From assembly GCA_963995505.1 (NCBI GenBank), contig OZ023192.1, positions 2,649,001 to 2,713,000 on the forward strand: 64,000 nt of DNA, read 5' to 3'. The DNA is from Hypericum androsaemum. Its lineage: Eukaryota > Streptophyta > Magnoliopsida > Malpighiales > Hypericaceae. A program made the translations under genes and the position numbers. The notes beneath the pieces are model-generated. The model did no database searches and was not told the origin of the DNA. It saw only the letters and a list, made by a program, of their open reading frames with translations. Positions 1 through 11,841 of the stretch are shown here, in pieces (positions within the stretch are counted from its first letter, which is position 1; each line of letters starts with the position of its first letter).

Positions 1-295
1 TGCAGCGGGGATACCAGAGCCACCATCGGTGGAACCGACGAATGAGGAGGATGAGGTGGCTGGAGAGGAGGCGAGAGTAGGTGACCAGTAGGAAGGCCAC
101 CGCCACAACGACAACCATGGCGATGTGCAGCGGGCTAAAGTCCACGCCCGAGATACCAACATTGCTTGACGGTGGAGCAGACTGACCAACAGATGATGAG
201 GACGTTGTCGGCATGGTCATGGATGTGAGTCCTACGGATGGAGATAGTAATGGGGCCCATAAGGGAGAAGGAGAAGGGAAGTGAGCTCCGGCCAT
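1..295 (-). CDS. Probable RING-H2 finger (ATL-like) protein, 5' part only
   Basis: An open frame starts with ATG at 293-295 on the minus strand and stays open to the window edge, about 98 codons, so the gene is cut by the window. The protein begins with a Ser/Pro/Thr-rich stretch, followed at about residues 55-72 by a hydrophobic segment (HIAMVVVVAVAFLLVTYSRL) and then a basic, Trp/Arg-rich stretch. ATL-type ubiquitin ligases typically have a short N-terminal region, one membrane helix and a RING-H2 domain further on. The RING domain would lie outside the window, so the family call rests on architecture and the pattern around the helix. It could be another single-pass membrane protein. Confidence 0.45.
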   Translation of the reverse strand, partial: MAGAHFPSPSPLWAPLLSPSVGLTSMTMPTTSSSSVGQSAPPSSNVGISGVDFSPLHIAMVVVVAVAFLLVTYSRLLSSHLILLIRRFHRWWLWYPRC

Positions 296-806
296 TACAT
301 ATATATTTTTTTATTTTTTGCCTATTTAAATCGATGCAGTGATCTTCAGTGGAAATTCCGCAGGTAAGAGAATATTCATCCATAGGATGCCATTGAACCC
401 ACAAGAGAATCTTGAGATGCCGTATAAGATGATACCCTGGAGTTTTGGTACGTATAGGTTTTGCATTCACGATAAACAAAGCACAAGAACAAACAATTGA
501 AAACACTGATATTTATGTGCATAAGCATATCTTAAGTCATAGAGGTGTTTCAAGCAAGTTGGAATGTTTACAAAAAATGTCGAGTACAAAGAAGTTCTTA
601 TGACGTCTTAGGTAAATCTAAAAAAGAAAATAATGTAATTTTTTTTTGTAAAAAGAAAATAGTGTAATTAAATATGTAAGAGAGCATCTTATTCATGTAC
701 AACTTTTAAAAAAAATATTTTGCGAGTTTTAAAACAGAAGAGCACTCACATCACGCGTGCATCATTGCTAGTAGGGATAATGAGAGTAAAGTATTGCTAA
801 TAAGTA
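296..806. other. Intergenic, AT-rich
   Basis: Upstream region of the edge gene. I see homopolymer A/T runs and no coding signal beyond short chance frames. The F-box pseudogene homology begins at about 807. Confidence 0.6.
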
Positions 807-1545
807 TCAACCTTCTTTCATCACTATCTTTACCGACTCAAGGTCCGGTTTCATCTTCATCAATGCGCCCGGAAAATTCATTTCTAGAAATGCCTCATCT
901 ATAAAATCAAAAGCAACAATGGTGGTCAGTTCACTAATCCAGTGGGCCGATCCGTTCAAATAAACTGGTGGTAAGTTCCCCATATTAGGAAGAAATTTGT
1001 TAGGAGTAATAGTCATCCAAGCATTTTGACTCAACTCAAATACCTCGCATTGCCTAGGAACATCTGAACTTGGACTCGGATCCTAATAACCTTGTAATTG
1101 TTTCCCTTAACATCAAATCCGAAACCAACAGTATGAGGGAGATAATCGGAGATCTTTAAACTGAATTCAGGAAGCTATAGAGATATCCTTAACGCAGGGT
1201 TCCATGCAGGGTTCCATATAACAATCGTTTCTCGAGATGGAGTCGTAATGGTTAGGCATGAGCCTGTAAGTACTAGAAAAACATAACAACCCATGACAAG
1301 AGACGTTGACCCGGACACCTTGAAGCTGAACTTCGAGAGGGAAGCCCAACTTCTTGTATTCACCTATTGACTCATCATCGGTGCAGTTATCCCAATTGCC
1401 AAGTAAGATAATGTTGGTTTTTGTAGCGAGGCTTGTGGCGAAGTGGGTCTGTGTGGAATTAAAAGAAGCGCTAGAATCAGAGAATACCATGCCTTGGAGA
1501 CGCACCTGAACGTGATGATCGACTCGACGATAAAATTTAATGGGA
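807..1545 (-). pseudogene. F-box/FBA-type gene, broken copy
   Basis: Two minus-strand pieces match the intact F-box gene at 32052-33194. One (about 1167-1545) covers the end of the F-box helix (..FRCVSKAW..), the FATSLA block and the SCHGLLC block. The other (807-1034) covers SQNAWMTITPNKFLP through PGALMKM to the VKIVMKEG block. They are in different frames with interrupted sequence between, and a local duplication of MEPC lies near 1200. The start of the F-box is missing because a MULE-type element with its target duplication begins at 1546. The C-terminal third after MKEG is also absent. F-box proteins of this class are SCF ubiquitin-ligase substrate receptors; this copy should be non-functional. 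Confidence 0.8.
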
Positions 1546-2472
1546 TATAAATTAGGATAAATTACTCTCAAGTTCTTGAACTTTGGTCACCCTTCCCCTA
1601 GGGTCCCTGACTTTTGGAAAATGATTATTCCGTCCCTAAATTTTGATGATAATAGACTCTCGGGTCCCTGGTGCCAGAATATTCTATATCTTCCGACGAT
1701 CCCTTACTTGAAAAGACTAAAATACTTCTCCCACTTAAAATTAAAAAAAAACTCTCCTTCTTCGTCCCCATCATCTTCTTCCTCCCACCCATCATCTTCT
1801 TCAACTCCACTCTTCTTATTTCCCAGAAATCAAAATCAACCCAGAGACAAAAAAAAATAAATAACAAAAATATTTCATTCCACCCAAAAGCAACAGAGAA
1901 GATAATCACAGATCTTTGGCTGGAGTGTCGATTGCGGTTGTTTTTTTTTTGCGGGGATTGTCCGGATTTGGAATTCTAGGGTTTTGCAAACGCTAGGATT
2001 TAGTTGGTTGCTGGTGGATTGGGGATTTTGACCTTGGTTTTTTTCTTTCCTAACTTTTTACTCTTTTGGATTCCTCGTGTGTTTCAGGCAGGAGATGTTG
2101 TAATTCAGCGATACCACAATTTCATAATTGACTTTGAGACCAAGATCAATCTTCTTTTTGTTATTTATTTTGTCTCTGGATTGATTTTGATTTCTGGAAA
2201 AGAAGAAGAGAGGAGTTGAAGAAGATGATGGGTGGGAGGAAGAAGATGATGGGGATGAAGAAGGCAGGTTTTTTTAATTTTTTAAGTGCGAGAGATATTT
2301 TAGTCTTTCAAGTGGGGGTTTGCCGGAGAATATGGAATATTCTGGCACCAGAGACCCGAGAGTCTATTATCATCAAAACTTATGGACGGAATAACCATTT
2401 TCCAAAAGTCGGAGATCCTATGAGGAGGGTGACCAAAGGTCAAAAACTTGAGAATAATTTGCCTATAAATTA
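1546..2472. mobile_element. Non-autonomous MULE-type element with long terminal inverted repeats, 9-bp TSD
   Basis: The left terminus (1555 onward) and right terminus (ending 2463) are long imperfect inverted repeats of about 180 bp. Both contain the diagnostic blocks GATGATAATAGACTCTCGGG and a CCAGAATATTC block. The element is flanked by an exact 9-bp direct duplication, TATAAATTA, at 1546-1554 and 2464-2472. Nine-base target duplications with long TIRs are typical of Mutator-like elements. The centre holds no transposase. It ends the F-box pseudogene on its left. The same TIR family recurs at 55.1-57.0 kb and, more diverged, at 7.6, 50.6 and 53.9 kb. Confidence 0.88.
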
Positions 2473-3497
2473 TCGCGGGAAAAAAATACCAATGATAACA
2501 CTGCACAATCATGACTCTACACTTGAAATCTGGATATATTAATTAAATGAGATCTTCTAAAAACCCTTTCTATCAGACTATGTTGGTAGGAGCCGGATTC
2601 AGTCCGAAGACTAATAACAATAGTTCAAACGGTACGGAATTAAATCTGGACGATTGATCTTGATTATTAAGCATACATCAGAGACTTGACGATAATAATT
2701 CTTCCAAAGATATTTTCGTCTTTTACTACCCTCTCTCTTCCCTTCCTTTTAGTTCTCTCTCCTCCATCGTTCTCTCGTTCTCTCTTCCCACACAAAACCA
2801 ACGGAGAGAGGAAACGATCACAGCAACCGACGGCAACCTCCACCTCCACAGCAACCGACGCCGACGACACTGTCACGGCACATCGGAAGGCGAATCGGCA
2901 CCGCCCACGACGAACCGACAGCGACTCGATCTCTAATTTCTCTTCTCCCCGATTTCTCGTCACCGACGGTCACGAAGCTGTCGGCTCGGGATAGATGAAT
3001 CATAGGCAATCAGGGTGACCGTCGGGAACCAATGGCTTTGATTTCTCCTACCGAATGGTCGTCGTCAACCGTGAACCACGGGGAGGAGCCTGACGTGTCC
3101 TGGGTCTAGTCGCTAGTGAAGAAGTCTCCGCATCGATCTCCGACATGTGGGGCTCCGGGGTCGCCGCCGGATTCATGCCGTTGTAAATTAACCAGGGACG
3201 ATGTCAATGGTCCGTCGGCGGCGTCACTCTCAAGGGATACTGTGGTAATTTGGTTGGTGGAGATCCGAGGAGATCTGGAAGAACATCTCACCGTCGGATT
3301 CTGTTTGAAGCCATTAGATTCAGTTTGATTTTGTATCCGAGTTGCGTTTTAGATTCGAATAGTGGTGTTCATTGTCATATAGCCGTTTCCTGGACTTGTT
3401 TTTATGAACCATATGCTAAACTTCCTCTGCTATTTTTTTATTTGGAAAATTGGGTGACAGTGAAAGTTGAATCGATTTAAATAAATAACATATCAAT
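2473..3497. other. Unassigned segment, partly GC-rich
   Basis: Positions 2700-3330 have a CT-rich leader (CTCTCTCTTCCC type) followed by GC-rich, CGA/CCG-rich sequence that looks like a gene leader or captured exon. No frame matches a family I recognise, and opposing frames of about 100 codons overlap. I make no gene call. Confidence 0.4.
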
Positions 3498-3740
3498 AGT
3501 ATGCTCGGTAATGTCTAAAGGCATACCCGGTTATGTTAAAATGATATATCCAATTATAACTAATGGTATGTGCGGTTATGTCCAATAGCATTTTCGGTTA
3601 TGACTAATATCATGTCTGATTATGTCTAATGGAATGCAAGGCTATGACTAAGAACAAGCCCGGTTATGACTAACAGCATGGCCGGTTATGCTAAAATAGC
3701 ATGCTCAGTTACGCCTAATGGTATGCCCGATTATAATAAT
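3498..3740. repeat. Degenerate minisatellite, about 22-25 bp units
   Basis: About ten diverged units of the form GCATGCCCGGTTATGnCTAA (for example GGCATACCCGGTTATG, GCATGGCCGGTTATG, GGTATGCCCGATTAT) follow each other head to tail. The core resembles the units inside the MITE at 12.7 kb. Confidence 0.75.
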
Positions 3741-4327
3741 ATTTGTAATAAAAAAATAATTAAATAATATATGAGTTTAATTTACTATGGTGCACGAATT
3801 TGATTCACTTAGTATTCCAATTCGAAATTTCTATTAAAAAAATTAAGTGCAAGAATTTAAAAATATATATATGTATATATGCGTGTGAACCACGCGTGTG
3901 CGCCTAACCTTCCCCCACCTACCGACACGTGTGTCCACCAAAAACCCTCCTCCATGCATTTTGTTGTTTTTTATTTGCCATCAATTTAACAATTAATTAC
4001 AAATCTACCATTGGGGGACCTTACATTTCTCTTTGATCCAAACGGTCACTGCATGTATCTGTATCTTCTTGGTCGATGTCACTAACTTGAGCAGGGTCTA
4101 CAAGCTCACCCCAACCGGAACTCGAAATGATGTCTCACAAATGATAAGCATCTATTTTCACTTGTATATAACTCGGTAAGAAAATTGCCAACTTTTGCAA
4201 CTTGTACAAGCACGACCTTCCATTAAATTACGAAATGCGTAAGTGGATGCTTTTCCAATGTACACGAATTCTGCACAATGTACACGAGTCTCTCCAGCCC
4301 TGGCATTGGGGCTATCCGGAGATTGAT
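3741..4327. other. Intergenic and 3' flank of the lipase gene
   Basis: AT-rich sequence. The last few hundred bases before 4328 probably include the lipase 3' untranslated region on the minus strand. No other feature seen. Confidence 0.5.
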
Positions 4328-7251
4328 CTAGTAGCTACCAGATTGTCCCAATGATCTGAAGAATCCAATTATATGGTCATATACATCTTCCTTTCCCTGC
4401 GTGCTCATGAGAAAGTCAATGTGACCGTAGTTCTCTAGATACACTAGCTTTGGTTCGGAAGGCAACTCCTTTAAAGTGCGCTCTACATCTGTTATATCTG
4501 CCAAGGCATCGTGGCCTCCGTAGCCCATCCAAAACGGCAATGACTTGGGTATAAGACTAAGATCAAATGCCGGAGGTTTCGCCTGGCCGTACAGCTTTAG
4601 GTTTCTAATCACCCCATAATCGTATTGGGAGAAAGTACCTTTACGAATCACTGTACAGTACAAGATAAGACACATGAGAGATGAACTAAAAGTGTGAATT
4701 AGAAAATTAATCACGGAGAGAGAAGAAGGGGAAGCAACCAATGGGGCATGCAGAAGAAATAACATCAGTTGAACATCATAATTGATCAGGTGAGTAGAAA
4801 ACGTACTCTGGAAAAGATGGCGCATGTTTTTTGTAGAGGTTGGTTGTGGTTCATACTCGAAATAGAAGTCCACTCTAGAGTTATTAAAGCAGCAGTTCTT
4901 CCCTGCAATTTTGTGGGGTAGTTGAGTAAAATAGTAAAGACTTCAAACTTTTCTTCTGGATTAAGGTACACAAACCATATAACTGATGTTCTTTGTAGGA
5001 TGCTGGTTGGGTATTGGTCAAGGCGTTCGCTAGCAAACAAAGAATCGGAAATGACACTTGCATCCAGCTATAGGACAATTCAATTGGTCTAGCATTCAAG
5101 TTTACATTTTTGGCAAAGATACTAACGAGAGAAGCTATAAGCAAATTTAGAAATTTCACTATGAGTCCATTTTGTATCACCTAACTTCAATCTATCACAG
5201 TTGCTAGGAACTGGAGATAACAATTCAATACTTTTAAGATAAAAAAATAGAAAACCAGAGGAAAAAAAAAGCATCCACAAAATGAATCACCAAAGATGAA
5301 GCAAATTACAAAATCAGGCTTCTAAGACAAAATGACACTAGCCTCTAGGAAAAAGATAGTACAAGACCAACCAGGATTTCAGTAATAAGCCCTTTAAAGG
5401 ACTGCAAAAACACGAATCAGTAGAATGACCATATTATCATTAATGGCTAGTTGAAGTGAAACAATGACAAAAAAAAGGCGGTTCAGACGTCACAAAGGAA
5501 GATGGATACCTGTTATGGAAGTGAGCAAGTCATTGCACTCCAAGTGACCATCGCATAGTGAATCCACAAGGTTTATCAATATGTCACTGCACAAACCACC
5601 TTATAAATGACTGATAAAAACAGTAAAGAGATCAAAACGTTAAAGCAATTGATAGAAGGTAAGACAACAATACAATATATTGTGATCAAACCTTCTAAAA
5701 TTCAGCTGATGAATTCCCATGCCAAGGACCATCTGTGTGAAGAAACTGTCAGCCCGAGATTTTACTAGTAACATCCTTCAAAAAAGATTTTACCAGGAAC
5801 TGCTCAACCAGGATAAGTCCTATCATGGTATACCTGATCAAGATGTACGTCTACCATTCTCAGTACAAGCGGAGCGGTAACATGTTCCAAATATGAAATT
5901 GGGCATAGGAAAGCAGCAGCTTCAACCATTTTTGATATACTGGGCTGAGTGAGAGCAGCAAGAGACATGATTGTCCCCTGAAAACAAAGAGAATAACATA
6001 AGGTGAACTAGCTGAAAGGTGACTTGAACACTGAACAGAGTTGATAAAGGAACAAGGAAAGAAGTTTAGAACCTGGGAATGTCCAACAATGAAAACTTTC
6101 GAGTTTGTGCTTGAATATACGTGGCTAATCATTTTAGCCAGGTCGTATTGAGCCAATTCCTGCCAGCTCCAGTCCCAAAATTCCTGCAAGTGAAAATGAG
6201 GCGTGCAGACACCTAAATAATGAGAAACACATGCCAGTACATACCATATGCCTCTTCTTTGTGCCTACCATAACAAGAAGCAACTACCAATTTAATAACT
6301 CAGAAGTACCTTATCTTTCTCGGTTAAAAATACATGGCCGTGACTCCAAAATGTCCCACGGACATTGGCAACCCACACATCAAAACCCTCATCTGCAAGT
6401 ATAAAGCCAAGTGATTGCTCCGGAGAATTCAAGAACCAAGCATCACCAGCCTGCTTCATCATAAAGGTTTGACAAACATCAAGAGAGCATAAAACCGAGC
6501 TAGTATTTGACTTAAAAATAAAGCAGCAAACCAAACCGATTCTGTTTAAGACAGGTTTCAATGTATCATTGCACAAAAAGCAATCATCACTCTCCTAAGT
6601 CCTACCCGAGGCGTCCAATAGCTAATTCGGAATGATCAAAAGACCAGAGAAGCATATAAGAGATATGTAAACACTCGAATTAGAAACTCGAGCAGATTGG
6701 TCTCACAAATGCTAATCTTCCCCCAAATAACCGAGTACGCAGAAATGGGAACTCGAGAAAAATCAATTCGAACTCGAGTTTTAGCACAAACATGAACTTT
6801 ACCATGAAGAGGCCGTGCTGAAGGAGGACGGGCGGCCCGGGTTGAGCACGTAACCCTCCGTTGCGTGAAGCCACGCGCTGTAGAGCAAGCCAGTAGCCAT
6901 CCTCTGTTTGGACCTTAACGTAATTTCAAAAAAATATCCAAATCACCGAAAAATAATCATGCAAATTATTTGAACTCGGAGATCTAGGGTTCCTAATTCG
7001 TTGCCCAGGGGTAATTCGGTAATTAACCAGTTGTTCGTTTTCTACTAACAGTAATCAAGGTAGAGAGGGAGGGATCGTACAGTGTATTCAGCGCAAGGGT
7101 AGCCGGCGGGGCGAATGAGCTGGTCACAAAGCGACGCGTTCGACGGCCAGCGGCGGAGAATTGCTTCGCCGGCGGGGGAGAATCCGGCGGATAAGGCGGG
7201 AGATAGGAGAGAGAGAATCGCCGCGGAAAAGGACAGAAGAAGAACCGCCAT
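4328..7251 (-). CDS. Acid (triacylglycerol) lipase-like protein, nine exons, intact
   Basis: Exons on the minus strand: 7251-7081, 6913-6803, 6450-6310, 6183-6073, 5977-5834, 5732-5692, 5586-5510, 4902-4807 and 4650-4328. All junctions fit GT-AG and the phases join to 405 codons including the stop, giving 404 aa. This is close to the usual length of plant LIP1/LIP2-type lipases. The start at 7251 is followed by a hydrophobic signal peptide (LLLSFSAAILSLLSPALSAG). Visible family marks are EDGYWLALQR, PVLLQHGL, ADEGFDVWVANVRGT, the nucleophile elbow GHSQ|G (split by an intron), the acid in GGHDALAD and the catalytic His in YGHIDF. Expected role is hydrolysis of acyl esters in the secretory or vacuolar system; the substrate is unknown. 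I see no frame damage. Confidence 0.93.
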
Positions 7252-7589
7252 TTTTTGTCGTGGTCTGGTCGTCGAATTGGGAAGCAGGTAAACGGCTTTT
7301 TGAATTCTTTTTTGTTTTTGTTTTTTAATTTCCAGACAGCTAACTGCTTCTATCTTTTCTTGGATAAATCTTAAAAGCGAACAAACTGCTGGCTTTCGGT
7401 TTTCCCTTTTCTTTTTCTATTATGAGGACGGTGAACTGAGATTCGCTACCACAAGGGAGTGGAATGTACTTTTCAATTCTGGCAAAATACCCTATGCTCC
7501 ATGATTCTTGTAAAAATATACAAATAGGCCACTCTAAAAAAAGTCCGATATATTCTGATAACTCCGTACAGAATCTCAATCTCAATCTC
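7252..7589. other. Lipase upstream region
   Basis: Likely lipase promoter and 5' leader (minus strand). It ends in a short AATCTC tandem run (7577-7597). No clear TATA box recognised. Confidence 0.45.
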
Positions 7590-8455
7590 AATCTCAGCTT
7601 TTTTAGTTTGGTCTCCCTCTTTTTTGGGTCCCTGTGTTTCTAAAATCCTTGTTGACGTCTCCAAGTTTGGTTTTAGAAACTTTCGGGTCCCTGACGCCGG
7701 AATATGCCAATTTCTCCGGCGAATACCTACCTAAAAAGACTAAAATGCCCTCCAGCTAAAAACAAAAAAAAAATTCTTCTTTCCCTTCTCCCTTCACCTT
7801 CTTCTACCTCCCACTTCATCTTCTTCCTCCCACTTTCAACCAAAACTAAATTTTTTTTATTAATAATCAAAACTAATTAGAGAATCAAAACGTAAAGAAT
7901 CCTAATTCTAAAAACTTCAATTCCAATTTAAAAAAATTCTCCAAGAGGAAAAAGTTGCGAGTTCAAAAATAAATTTCCCTAGCAAAACAAACTGAGATAA
8001 GACCTAGAAGATCCAAAAAAGGGTCCATCTTGAACAATTAAACAAACCCTTCAAAATTTCAGCAGACCTATAACCACAACAAACATGCAGAGGCAAAAGG
8101 GTACAAAAATGCAAAAACCCAGAAGAAGAAAAATGCAAATTGAGCATTTTGGAAGTTGATTCCTTCGAAAAGATTGAACCTTTACACAAATGGAGAAGTG
8201 GATTAACCTAGTTCGAGAGAGAGAGAGGGAGAAGAAATGACACAAATGGGGATCTGAAATGGTAGACAGAAGTTTTTTTTTGTGGGAGGACATTTTAGTC
8301 TTTTCAGGTGGGTGTTCGCTGGAAAAATTGGCATATTTCGGCGTCAGGGATTTGAGAGTTTCTAAAACCAAACATAGGGGACGTCAGCAAAGAGTTTAGA
8401 AATACAGGGACTCGAGAGGGAGAAAAATCAAACTACAGGGACCTGAGCATAATTT
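7590..8455. mobile_element. Non-autonomous MULE-type element, long TIRs
   Basis: About 150 bp at the left (GGGTCCCTG, CCAAGTTTGGTTTTAGAAAC, then GACTAAAATGCC) is repeated in inverted orientation at the right (GGCATATTTCGGCGTCAGGG, TTTCTAAAACCAAAC, CAGGGACCTGAG). The architecture matches the elements at 1.5 and 55 kb, but this is a diverged subfamily. No transposase and no clear target duplication; the outer ends are approximate. Confidence 0.7.
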
Positions 8456-9787
8456 TCTCAATAAATATTTTTTTGATAAGTGTATAGTTTATGAAACTTA
8501 AAAAAAAAATAAAGTACATCAATGTAAGACAAAAAAATTGAAAGAAAATATAGATAAATTGTTCCCATAAAATTTAGTATCTAAACAAAGAAAAATTGTA
8601 TCTTAAAAATTTGACACCATCTAAAATTTAGAATTGGAAGTTTCGGCAGCACTAAACGAACAAAGGGATGACGACAGTAATTTTAGAAATTCATAAATAA
8701 ACATGATGTGAACATTGACAAAATATTTTGATGACACTGACACACCATGTTGCGGATACTAGTTCACTATTTAAACTCATATTCTGCGAGTTGAAACATC
8801 GAATACGTGGTGATCAATAGTCTCTTTTCATCCTCGGCAAGAAAGAGCAAAGCTTAGTTGGGGTGATGATCGTTGGCTCCACCAAGGTCAAGTGGGGGGG
8901 ATTGGTGATGGGTTCCAACACTCCTGTGGTCTCTCGATGTCAGCACTGAATCTGAAATTCAAAAATTCTACCCGATACAAATATAAATTAGTTAGAGTTG
9001 ATGTTTATATCTCACTAAATCTACTTTCTACCGGTATCCAAACGAGCCCTATTAATGATTGTGAAATCCAATTAATCGTTAAACCCAGACCGTTGGGCCA
9101 ATTTTGATTGAAGGAAAAATTAAAGAAGTTCAGTTAATATGATACAATACCTGCGGCCCAGACCACAAAGACCGAGGGCTTCGGAATTTGGAGATATCAT
9201 CCTACTAAATTGTAGGCATTGAGATAATCCATAGAAAATCTTTGAGTAGGAACAATTTAGGCCATGTTCTTGGAGATTGTTTACTCGGGCTATTTCAACC
9301 ATAGATGTCGTAGTATGAGCCATCTAGCTTGATGTGGACATGGTTCGATATATAAAATAACCTTGGAGTTCTCTTAAGATGTGTACCAGAAAAGAATGTA
9401 CACCTTGTTGATATGGATAGTCAAATCAAATCACTTAATCGTTTCAGACCGAACAAATCATTAACGGAATATGACAGACTTAATTAAGGATGAGTATTGA
9501 GCCAGGCGAGGAAGAGAGAACTACTTGAGGCAAAACAAACAGTTCACAAACATTACATGGAAAACCAATTATGTCCTTTCTTTTTCGGGTCCAAAGACAC
9601 CAAAAATAGGATGCAGTATCACGAGGCTTTGCAAAAGTCTTAAAACATTTTTGGCTCCTTTCGACGCTGGTCCTGATCTGCTTCTGGCCACAAAATTATG
9701 TGTCCTTTTAATGGACGAAGATATTTTACTTTCTTAATACATCTCAAACACTAGAACATCTTTAAAACAAATGAAGTTCGCCAACTT
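8456..9787. other. Intergenic upstream of OMT1
   Basis: AT-rich sequence without a convincing gene. The last 200 bp resemble the flank before the OMT fragment at 13.29 kb (shared GTGTCmTTTTAATGGACG block), so this part belongs to the duplicated OMT promoter. Confidence 0.5.
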
Positions 9788-9795
9788 TATAAATA
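9788..9795 (+). promoter_or_regulatory. TATA box of OMT1
   Basis: TATAAATA lies about 92 bp upstream of the OMT1 start codon. A matching element stands at 13214-13221 before the paralogous OMT fragment, which supports a duplicated promoter. Confidence 0.65.
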
Positions 9796-9886
9796 CTAGA
9801 ATATTGTCACCGCATAGCATATATTTTCATCACACATCTCACATCTCAAAGGAACTACAAAAGTCCGAGTCTAATAATTATTAGGG

Positions 9887-11841
9887 ATGAATATTCCTGA
9901 GCAAGGTGAGGACGAGATCACTGAGCTACTTGAGGCTCAGAGCCATGTATGGAGCCAGCTTTATAGCTTCATAAATTCCATGTCCCTAAAATGCGCAATC
10001 CAGCTTGGGATCCCAGACATAATCCACAAACATGGCAAGCCCATGTCTCCTTCCCAACTCGTCAATGCCCTAGCCATCCACCCCTCCAAAGCCCCTTGTG
10101 TCCATCGCCTCATGCGCTTCCTAGTTCACTCCGGCTTCTTTAAACACCGAAAAATGGAAGAAGGTGACGACTCTGAAGGAGGTTACGTCCTCACAGGTAG
10201 GATGTGATATCGATCAACGGGGTGATTAAATTCGGTAGAAAATTTCTGAAAACTTTAGTACATATTAGTATTCGGTAGAATTTGGACAAATATTATTATT
10301 TTATCAAAAATCTGAATAAACCGGAATCTCCTTCTTCCATGTTTACATTTTGTTCGGTTGAAGGTTTGAAACCCTTAGTCGGATAAAATCTGGGTATTAT
10401 TTGGATTGTTTGATGTCTAATGTTAATTATTTTATGTATTAATGATGAATTATAATTTTTTCATAAAATTCTGGATTTACCGAAATCTAATTCAATATTC
10501 GGTAGTCTTTACCAAATTAAGTCCTTTTTTAATTTTCGTATTTGGTAAATTCAGTGTGGTGTTTGGTAAAAATTTCAGTAATTAACGAATTAACACCTCT
10601 ACTCGCAGGTGCCTCCAAACTTGTATTGAAGGATAACCCCTTAAGTGCAGCCCCTCAGGTGCTGGCCATACTGGACCGGACCATGCTTGAGCCATGGCAC
10701 CACCTTCACCTCTGGTTCCGAAACGATGACGCTAGCCCCTTCGCGACGGCTCATGGTTCGCCTTTGTGGGAATTTTGTGGGGAAGAAACTAGTGTTAAGA
10801 ACTTGTTTAATGAAGTGATGGATAGCGATTCCCGACTCGTGTCGCGGATACTCACCGATGAGAGGCACAAAGGCATGTTCGAAGGGATGGGATCTTTGGT
10901 TGATGTGGGTGGTGGCACCGGAACTATTTCCATGGCGTTGGCTGATGCATTCCCGGATCTGACATGTACGGTCTTAGATCTACCGCATGTTGTAGCTGAT
11001 TTGGAGGATACTAAGAACTTGAAATTTGTCGGAGGTGACATGTTTGTATGTGTTCCTCCCGCAGATGCTGTTATGCTGAAGGTACATACTCTTTATTTTG
11101 GTAAAGATAGGAATAAAGGGAGGGGTGAAGATTTGGCTGAGCTAAAATCCTTTTAAAAAAATTAAAAATGTATTTCAAAAAATGTTTTGTTTGTTTTCTG
11201 CATTTGGTTTTACATGAAAAACTTGTGTCGTTTCCCTACTTTTTACGATAATTGATTTAACTGTTTTAACATAATTTTTTCGTTTCGTGTGCTTAAATTA
11301 AGTATGGTTTATGGCAAAAAAAAATTCGTAAACTACTTCTCTAAAAACTAACAAGTAGTAGAAAGTTTTCTAACAACTTTCTGAAATTGTAATCAAACAA
11401 TGGAAAAATATTGTCTTTATAGAAAAATCAATGAAAAGTTATTATCAATAAACTTTTCACCAAAAACAAACATAGCTTAAGTAGTACTTCCTTACCCAAA
11501 TTGGTTTCTTTATTGATCTTAATCAGTGGGTTCTACATGATTGGAACGACGAAGACTGCGTGAAGATACTCGATCGGTGCAAAGAATCGATCGAGAACAA
11601 AGAGGGAGGAAAGGTGATGGTGATAGACATGGTGTTGAACAACAAAAGTGGAGACAATAATAGCAAAAGTGACAAGCAAATGGAAGTACAACTCTTTTAT
11701 GATATGCAATTGATGACTGTACTCAACGGTCAACAAAGAACTGAGGAAGAATGGGCGAAACTTTTTGATGATGCTGGATTCAGCCGGTACAAAATAAGTA
11801 ACATTTTGGGTGTCAGATCTGTTATTGAGCTCTTCCATTAA
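9887..11841 (+). CDS. Plant SAM-dependent O-methyltransferase (OMT1), with an extra intron
   Basis: Exons 9887-10196, 10609-11081 and 11527-11841 join to 366 codons (365 aa). The N-terminal dimerisation domain begins at [10 protein letters not shown] and includes [14 protein letters not shown]. The methyltransferase domain has the SAM loop [10 protein letters not shown], the motif LDLPHVV and the catalytic-base motif LHDWND, then [13 protein letters not shown]. These are hallmarks of class II plant OMTs of the resveratrol/isoflavone/alkaloid type, which methylate hydroxyls on phenolics or alkaloids in the cytosol. The substrate cannot be predicted. The intron after exon 2 has its counterpart in OMT2. 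The first intron (10197-10608) is absent from OMT2 and OMT3 and coincides with a hAT-like MITE. Splicing at CACAG|GTAGGA and CTCGCAG|GTGCC restores LTG-ASK exactly. Confidence 0.92.
10190..10609. mobile_element. hAT-like MITE forming OMT1 intron 1
   Basis: The insert 10198-10601 (404 bp) lies between CTCACAGG (10190-10197) and CTCGCAGG (10602-10609), an 8-bp direct duplication with one mismatch. Its ends, TAGGATGTGATATCG and the inverted right end TAGAGGTGTTAATTCG, resemble the TAGGGGTG termini of the other hAT-like MITEs in this window. OMT2 and OMT3 have no insert at this codon. The left duplication plus the element's first bases make the donor CAG|GTAGGA. The right duplication supplies the acceptor CGCAG|G. 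Confidence 0.82.

Noticed and set aside
135..506. 123-codon minus-strand frame near the left edge
   Set aside because: It overlaps the frame that gives a coherent membrane-protein N terminus ending at the window edge; no features of its own.
2667..2994. Opposing frames of about 100 codons in a GC-rich patch
   Set aside because: No recognisable domain, both strands open, and CT-rich leader composition; left as unassigned.
3498..3740. CRISPR-like spaced repeats
   Set aside because: Units are head to tail and diverged with no unique spacers, and the genome is a plant; this is a minisatellite.
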